Positions 4,066 to 6,884 of a DNA stretch of 6,884 nt are shown here, piece by piece. The stretch's first letter is position 1, and each line of letters starts with the position of its first letter. The notes below the pieces were generated by a model. That model was given only the letters and a program-made list of their open reading frames with translations, did no database searches and was not told where the DNA came from. Where the stretch lies: the NCBI GenBank assembly GCA_014382085.1, contig JACNKJ010000079.1:1-6884 (forward strand). The letters run 5' to 3'. A program made the translations under genes and the position numbers. The DNA is from a bacterium (lineage in GTDB: Bacteria > Krumholzibacteriota > Krumholzibacteriia > JACNKJ01).

Positions 4066-4644
4066 ATGAAGAAACTGCTTATTTCTAGTCTGCTCTTGCT
4101 TGTTGCGATGTCCGTGTCGGCTGAGCCGATCATTGGCATCTACACTGACGAGCTAGGTACTACTTGCGAGATCAATACGACTCCCTACGTCCAGTTCAAT
4201 CTCTATCTTGTCGCCACGTGGACGGGTGACGAGGTTTTTGGTGGTATGACGGCCACGGAGTTCAAGCTTGACAACTTCCCCACCAACGACGGTTATCCCA
4301 TAGGTACCGTTACTGTTATTGCCAATGATACTGATTTGATCATTGGTGATATCTGGACTGACTGGTCTGTCGCTTGGTCCGAACCTCAGGGCGGAACTCG
4401 CAGCATGTTCACCATGGCTACGATCGAAATTCTGCCTTTCGACGCCGGCTGGATCGGTGCCGATCAGGTCACTGTCGTTGCGCCTGGCGACGATTGCTCT
4501 TGCCTGGTAATCGTTGACGCCAACTTCGATATCGTTGATGCAGTTGGTTACCAGTTCACCTTCAACTGCAGCACGGCTCCCGATTGCGCCTGCAGTGTTG
4601 CGGTGGGCCCGTCCACTTGGAGTTCAGTCAAGGCTCTCTTCTAG
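4066..4644 (+). CDS. Secreted acidic six-cysteine protein, W-S-x-V-K-x-L-F tail family, copy 3
   Basis: This 192-residue protein is the third tandem member of the family and has no characterised family that I recognise. The signal peptide is residues 1-19 (M-K-K-L-L, hydrophobic core, V-S-A before E20). The blocks are I-I-G-I-Y-T-D-E-L-G with C34, F-G-G-M-T-A-T-E-F (58-66), G-Y-P-I-G (76-80), D-L-I-I-G-D-I (90-96), W-I-G-A-D-Q (129-134), C144-S-C146-L-V, F-T-F-N-C168, C174-A-C176 and W185-S-S-V-K-A-L-F192. It is the most diverged in the middle (tryptophans at 97, 100 and 104) but keeps all six cysteines. Basic residues in the mature chain are only K67, R112 and K189. ATG 4066 follows GGAGGT (4052-4057). 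The in-frame ATG at 3982 sits on the promoter -35 box and was rejected. It has its own promoter and terminator. Confidence 0.9.
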   Translation: MKKLLISSLLLLVAMSVSAEPIIGIYTDELGTTCEINTTPYVQFNLYLVATWTGDEVFGGMTATEFKLDNFPTNDGYPIGTVTVIANDTDLIIGDIWTDWSVAWSEPQGGTRSMFTMATIEILPFDAGWIGADQVTVVAPGDDCSCLVIVDANFDIVDAVGYQFTFNCSTAPDCACSVAVGPSTWSSVKALF

Positions 4645-4667
4645 CTTGAAGGTCTAGAATTACCGAG

Positions 4668-4703
4668 CACCCCGGCTACAGGGCCGGGGTGTTTATTTCT
4701 TTT
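4668..4703 (+). terminator. Intrinsic terminator after copy 3
   Basis: CACCCCGGC (4668-4676) pairs perfectly with GCCGGGGTG (4683-4691) around a six-base loop. It is followed by TTTATTTCTTTT (4692-4703). The stem starts 23 nt after the copy 3 stop, so it should end that transcript before the peptidase gene. Confidence 0.92.
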
Positions 4704-4718
4704 GCAAACTCAATAAAC
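4691..4718. promoter_or_regulatory. 28-bp nested dyad, operator-like, upstream of the peptidase promoter
   Basis: GTTTATT (4691-4697), then three bases, then the palindrome TTTGCAAA (4701-4708), then three bases, then AATAAAC (4712-4718) share one centre. Eleven of fourteen base pairs are symmetric. The right arm ends 8 bp before the -35 box of the next promoter. The left half overlaps the terminator T tract, which may account for part of the pattern. It could be a binding site for a dimeric regulator. Confidence 0.4.
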
Positions 4719-4726
4719 GCAACAGC

Positions 4727-4755
4727 TTGACACTCGTATTTTCGAGATGTAGCTT
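4727..4755 (+). promoter_or_regulatory. Probable promoter of the C25 peptidase gene
   Basis: A perfect TTGACA (4727-4732) is followed after 17 bp by TAGCTT (4750-4755), a poor -10 match. The spacer contains the small dyad CTCG/CGAG (4733-4736 and 4743-4746). The leader would be about 45-50 nt. The strong -35 and weak -10 would suit an activated promoter, perhaps through the dyad just upstream. Confidence 0.5.
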
Positions 4756-4796
4756 CCCCTCTGATCATCCTCCCTTGCCCCCATTGGCCCCATCAC

Positions 4797-4801
4797 GGAG
4801 G
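4797..4801 (+). promoter_or_regulatory. Ribosome binding site that fixes the TTG start
   Basis: GGAGG lies seven bases before TTG 4809. No in-frame ATG precedes the signal peptide, so this site decides the TTG start of the peptidase gene. Confidence 0.75.
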
Positions 4802-4808
4802 AATTCCA

Positions 4809-6884
4809 TTGAAACATCTGCGTGCGCTTTCCAGGGCTGCCTGGACCCCTGCCCTATTCCTATTTCTATGGGCTGCGCCCGCTCCTGCTGAGGATCAAGT
4901 CTTGAGCATCCTGTCCAGTGACGAACATGGACTTGAACTCGTATTGAAATGGCAAGATACGAGCTTCCCCGATTCAGGTGAGGGTCTTCGCCTCGACCTG
5001 CCCTCTTGCGGTCTTGGAGGCGAGTCGGGCGAACCGATGCTGCCAAGGTTCCATCGCATGATCGCCATTCCACCGGGCATGCGTTCGGTATTGAGTTACG
5101 AAGTTCTGGCGACCTCGTCCATCGAAGGCCTGCCGCTTCCCTATCCCACGCCTAAGCGCATGGGGGAATTGGAGGAGGATCCTCTCTACCGCGAGGAATT
5201 CATTCGCGATGAGGAGGCCTTTGCGCTGCGTCGCCCAATACGCGTCGAGCTCGAGGAGCCGACCAAGCTCAGAGATCTTCGCATCCAGGCCCTGGTGGTG
5301 GAGCCCATGTCCTGGGATCCCGCGAACGGGCTTCGCTTCGCCCGTGAAATCAAGATCAGTATTCGTTTTCAGGCTGACCCTAGTGCCGGCGGGCGTGAAG
5401 GCGAACGCGTTCTTCGTCGTGAGAATTTGTGGAGTCCCCTCTATAGCGCCGCGCTCATCAATGGTGAGCAAAGCGCAAACTGGCGCAGCCGTGTGCCGAG
5501 CAAAGCTCTTTACGGCGATCGGGAAGCTCAGACCGAGGCTCTCTTCACACTCAAAGTGAACGACAGTGGTCTGCAGGGCCTAAATGGCAGCGATCTGATT
5601 GCATCGGGTCTACCGGCTGGAACATCTCTCAGCGAGATCGCAATCTTCGAGCGCCGATTCGATTGGGATGACTTCGAGCAGCCCGACTATCGTGAAATCG
5701 CCGTGGCCCGAATTATCCGCGATGCAGGCGGCGACGGTGATTTGGACGCCGAGGATAAGCTGATCTTCCTGGGCCGCCGGCTCAAGGATCAGGCCGACAG
5801 TCTGGATCCCATCGAATGGTATGGAAGAGAGAGTAGCTACTACTTGGCCTTAAACTCTGACCTTGCCTTGGACATGGAATCCCGGGAGGCATGGCAGGAA
5901 GGCGAAGGCTGGATTGTCCCCGATCATTTTGATCGACGCTTTACCGAGTGGGGCGAGCTTTGGTACTACAGCTTCCCCCCACAAACCTACTATGTGGAAC
6001 CACCCCTCGACTATTGGGAGGAGAATCTCTTTTTCTTTAATGGCTATGATTCTCTTAGAATGACACTAGATATTCCGAGCCCAGGTTATCTGGAGGGAAG
6101 CGAGGCTCATCTCAAAGTTAAGAATCAAGGATACAACCGTGGCGATCCGCTCCGAACCTTCGACATGATTTTCACCAACAGTGAAGGTCAGCAATCCGTT
6201 CTGGAACAGATGTTTACTCAGTATAACTACGAGGGCCTCTACGAAACGGATATCAGCCCCGGAGTCCTATCTGATGGAGTAGGAGGATTGTTGATTGATC
6301 GCGTGGATCAATCGCTTTTCCGCACGCTGATCCAGTGGTGGGATCTCGAATACGTTTCCCGCTATCAAGCCTGGAACGATTCGATTTTATTCACCAACGG
6401 AACGTATACGGGGGATCTCGAATTCCTGGTGGAGGATCTGACTCGGGGCTACGAAAACTGGATTCTCGTGAAGAGTTCCGCCGAACTACCCGTACTCTAC
6501 AACCTGACTGCTCAAAACCAGGAGGGGAGCGAAGGCGACTACCTCTGCCGCTTCCGCGACCAAGTAGATGAAGACTGCACTTGGTGGATGGCCGATGCCG
6601 AAGTGCTTCACAGTCCTAGTATCGAAACGGCATACTCGGTGGACGCCCTGGCAGATCCCGGGCCCTGGGATGTCTTGGTGATCAGCCACGAAGATTTCCT
6701 CGGAACTCTGGAAGATCGCTACCTGCCCTACCGCGAAGATCAGGGTTACCGGATGAAACTACTCAGCGATAAAGAGGTTTGGGATTGTTTTTATGGCGGC
6801 GTGCGAGAGGCCAGAGGTCTGCGCAATGCGGGTCGTTTCGCCTACCAGCAGTGGGGTACTCAAACAGTGATTTTGGTTGGTGAC
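4809..6884 (+). CDS. Secreted gingipain-type (family C25) peptidase, 3' end outside window
   Basis: The frame runs 692 codons without a stop to the window edge. The TTG start at 4809, behind GGAGG, gives a signal peptide (K-H-L-R, hydrophobic stretch about 13-22, A-P-A-E cleavage near 27). Residues about 30-200 resemble the C25 propeptide, with E75-P-M-L-P and I-P-P-G-M followed by Y-P-T-P at 112-115. D305-A-G-G-D-G-D-L-D-A-E-D316, leading to L-I-F-L-G, matches an Asp-rich segment common in PorU-like proteins. From about 621 (D-V-L-V-I-S-H-E-D-F) to L-V-G-D692 the chain matches the start of the caspase-like C25 domain ('VISH..F...L..Y...QGY..K', then 'Y.....G...VILVGD'). The catalytic His and Cys would lie beyond the window and cannot be checked. 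C25 peptidases are secreted Arg/Lys-specific proteases, and PorU is the sortase of the type IX secretion system. Which role applies here is undecided. Confidence 0.85.
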   Translation, partial: MKHLRALSRAAWTPALFLFLWAAPAPAEDQVLSILSSDEHGLELVLKWQDTSFPDSGEGLRLDLPSCGLGGESGEPMLPRFHRMIAIPPGMRSVLSYEVLATSSIEGLPLPYPTPKRMGELEEDPLYREEFIRDEEAFALRRPIRVELEEPTKLRDLRIQALVVEPMSWDPANGLRFAREIKISIRFQADPSAGGREGERVLRRENLWSPLYSAALINGEQSANWRSRVPSKALYGDREAQTEALFTLKVNDSGLQGLNGSDLIASGLPAGTSLSEIAIFERRFDWDDFEQPDYREIAVARIIRDAGGDGDLDAEDKLIFLGRRLKDQADSLDPIEWYGRESSYYLALNSDLALDMESREAWQEGEGWIVPDHFDRRFTEWGELWYYSFPPQTYYVEPPLDYWEENLFFFNGYDSLRMTLDIPSPGYLEGSEAHLKVKNQGYNRGDPLRTFDMIFTNSEGQQSVLEQMFTQYNYEGLYETDISPGVLSDGVGGLLIDRVDQSLFRTLIQWWDLEYVSRYQAWNDSILFTNGTYTGDLEFLVEDLTRGYENWILVKSSAELPVLYNLTAQNQEGSEGDYLCRFRDQVDEDCTWWMADAEVLHSPSIETAYSVDALADPGPWDVLVISHEDFLGTLEDRYLPYREDQGYRMKLLSDKEVWDCFYGGVREARGLRNAGRFAYQQWGTQTVILVGD

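Noticed and set aside
3093..4641. Calling the W-S-x-V-K-x-L-F tail a standard type IX secretion C-terminal domain
   Set aside because: Those domains are beta-sandwiches of roughly 70-80 residues with different motifs, whereas this is an eight-residue terminal motif.
2541..4644. Reading the three tandem proteins as cohesins partnering the dockerin-like protein
   Set aside because: They are predicted beta-rich and of similar size, but I see no cohesin signature, and the disulfide pattern and terminal tag do not fit known cohesins.
5209..5559. Forward and reverse frames inside the peptidase gene (for example 5209-5559 and the minus-strand frame 4974-5471)
   Set aside because: The frame from 4809 is open for 692 codons with coherent domain motifs, and the others are Arg/Ser-rich shadows.

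Overview
The window looks like a chromosomal segment of a Gram-negative-type bacterium with moderately high GC (my visual estimate is the upper 50s per cent). Every supported gene is on the + strand. The combination of secreted, acidic, cysteine-patterned proteins ending in W-S-x-V-K-x-L-F, a dockerin-like EF-hand protein and a gingipain-type (C25) peptidase resembles what I recall from FCB-associated candidate phyla such as Krumholzibacteriota or Eisenbacteria. That placement is inference from memory, not a search result.

Left part (1-1452) is a housekeeping-type transcription unit. It holds the C-terminal end of MltG (septal/endolytic murein transglycosylase, cut by the window edge), then a complete LarE-type PP-loop sulfur transferase with three cysteines (CxxC plus one), then a 66-residue membrane protein joined to larE by an ATGA overlap. 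A tRNA-Val(TAC) follows, and its first ten bases are also the last ten bases of the small membrane-protein gene.

Middle part (1453-4700) is a secreted-protein cluster. A near-consensus extended -10 promoter (1521-1549) and a leader of about 205 nt with two hairpins and a possible leader ORF precede a 215-residue secreted protein ending in a dockerin-like calcium-binding repeat pair. Three tandem paralogues of one family follow (192, 187 and 192 residues). Each has a signal peptide, six cysteines at matching positions, very few basic residues and the same eight-residue C-terminal motif. The second and third copies are followed by textbook intrinsic terminators, the first by a GC-rich hairpin without a T tract. 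The third copy has its own strong promoter.

Right part (4700-6884) starts with an operator-like 28-bp dyad and a TTGACA-containing promoter. These lead into a large secreted protein with a TTG start, still open at the window end after 692 codons. It has a gingipain-type N-terminal region and the beginning of a C25 caspase-like catalytic domain. The neighbourhood suggests an envelope or extracellular protein set. An attractive but untested idea is that the C25-type peptidase processes or sorts the small proteins that share the C-terminal tag.
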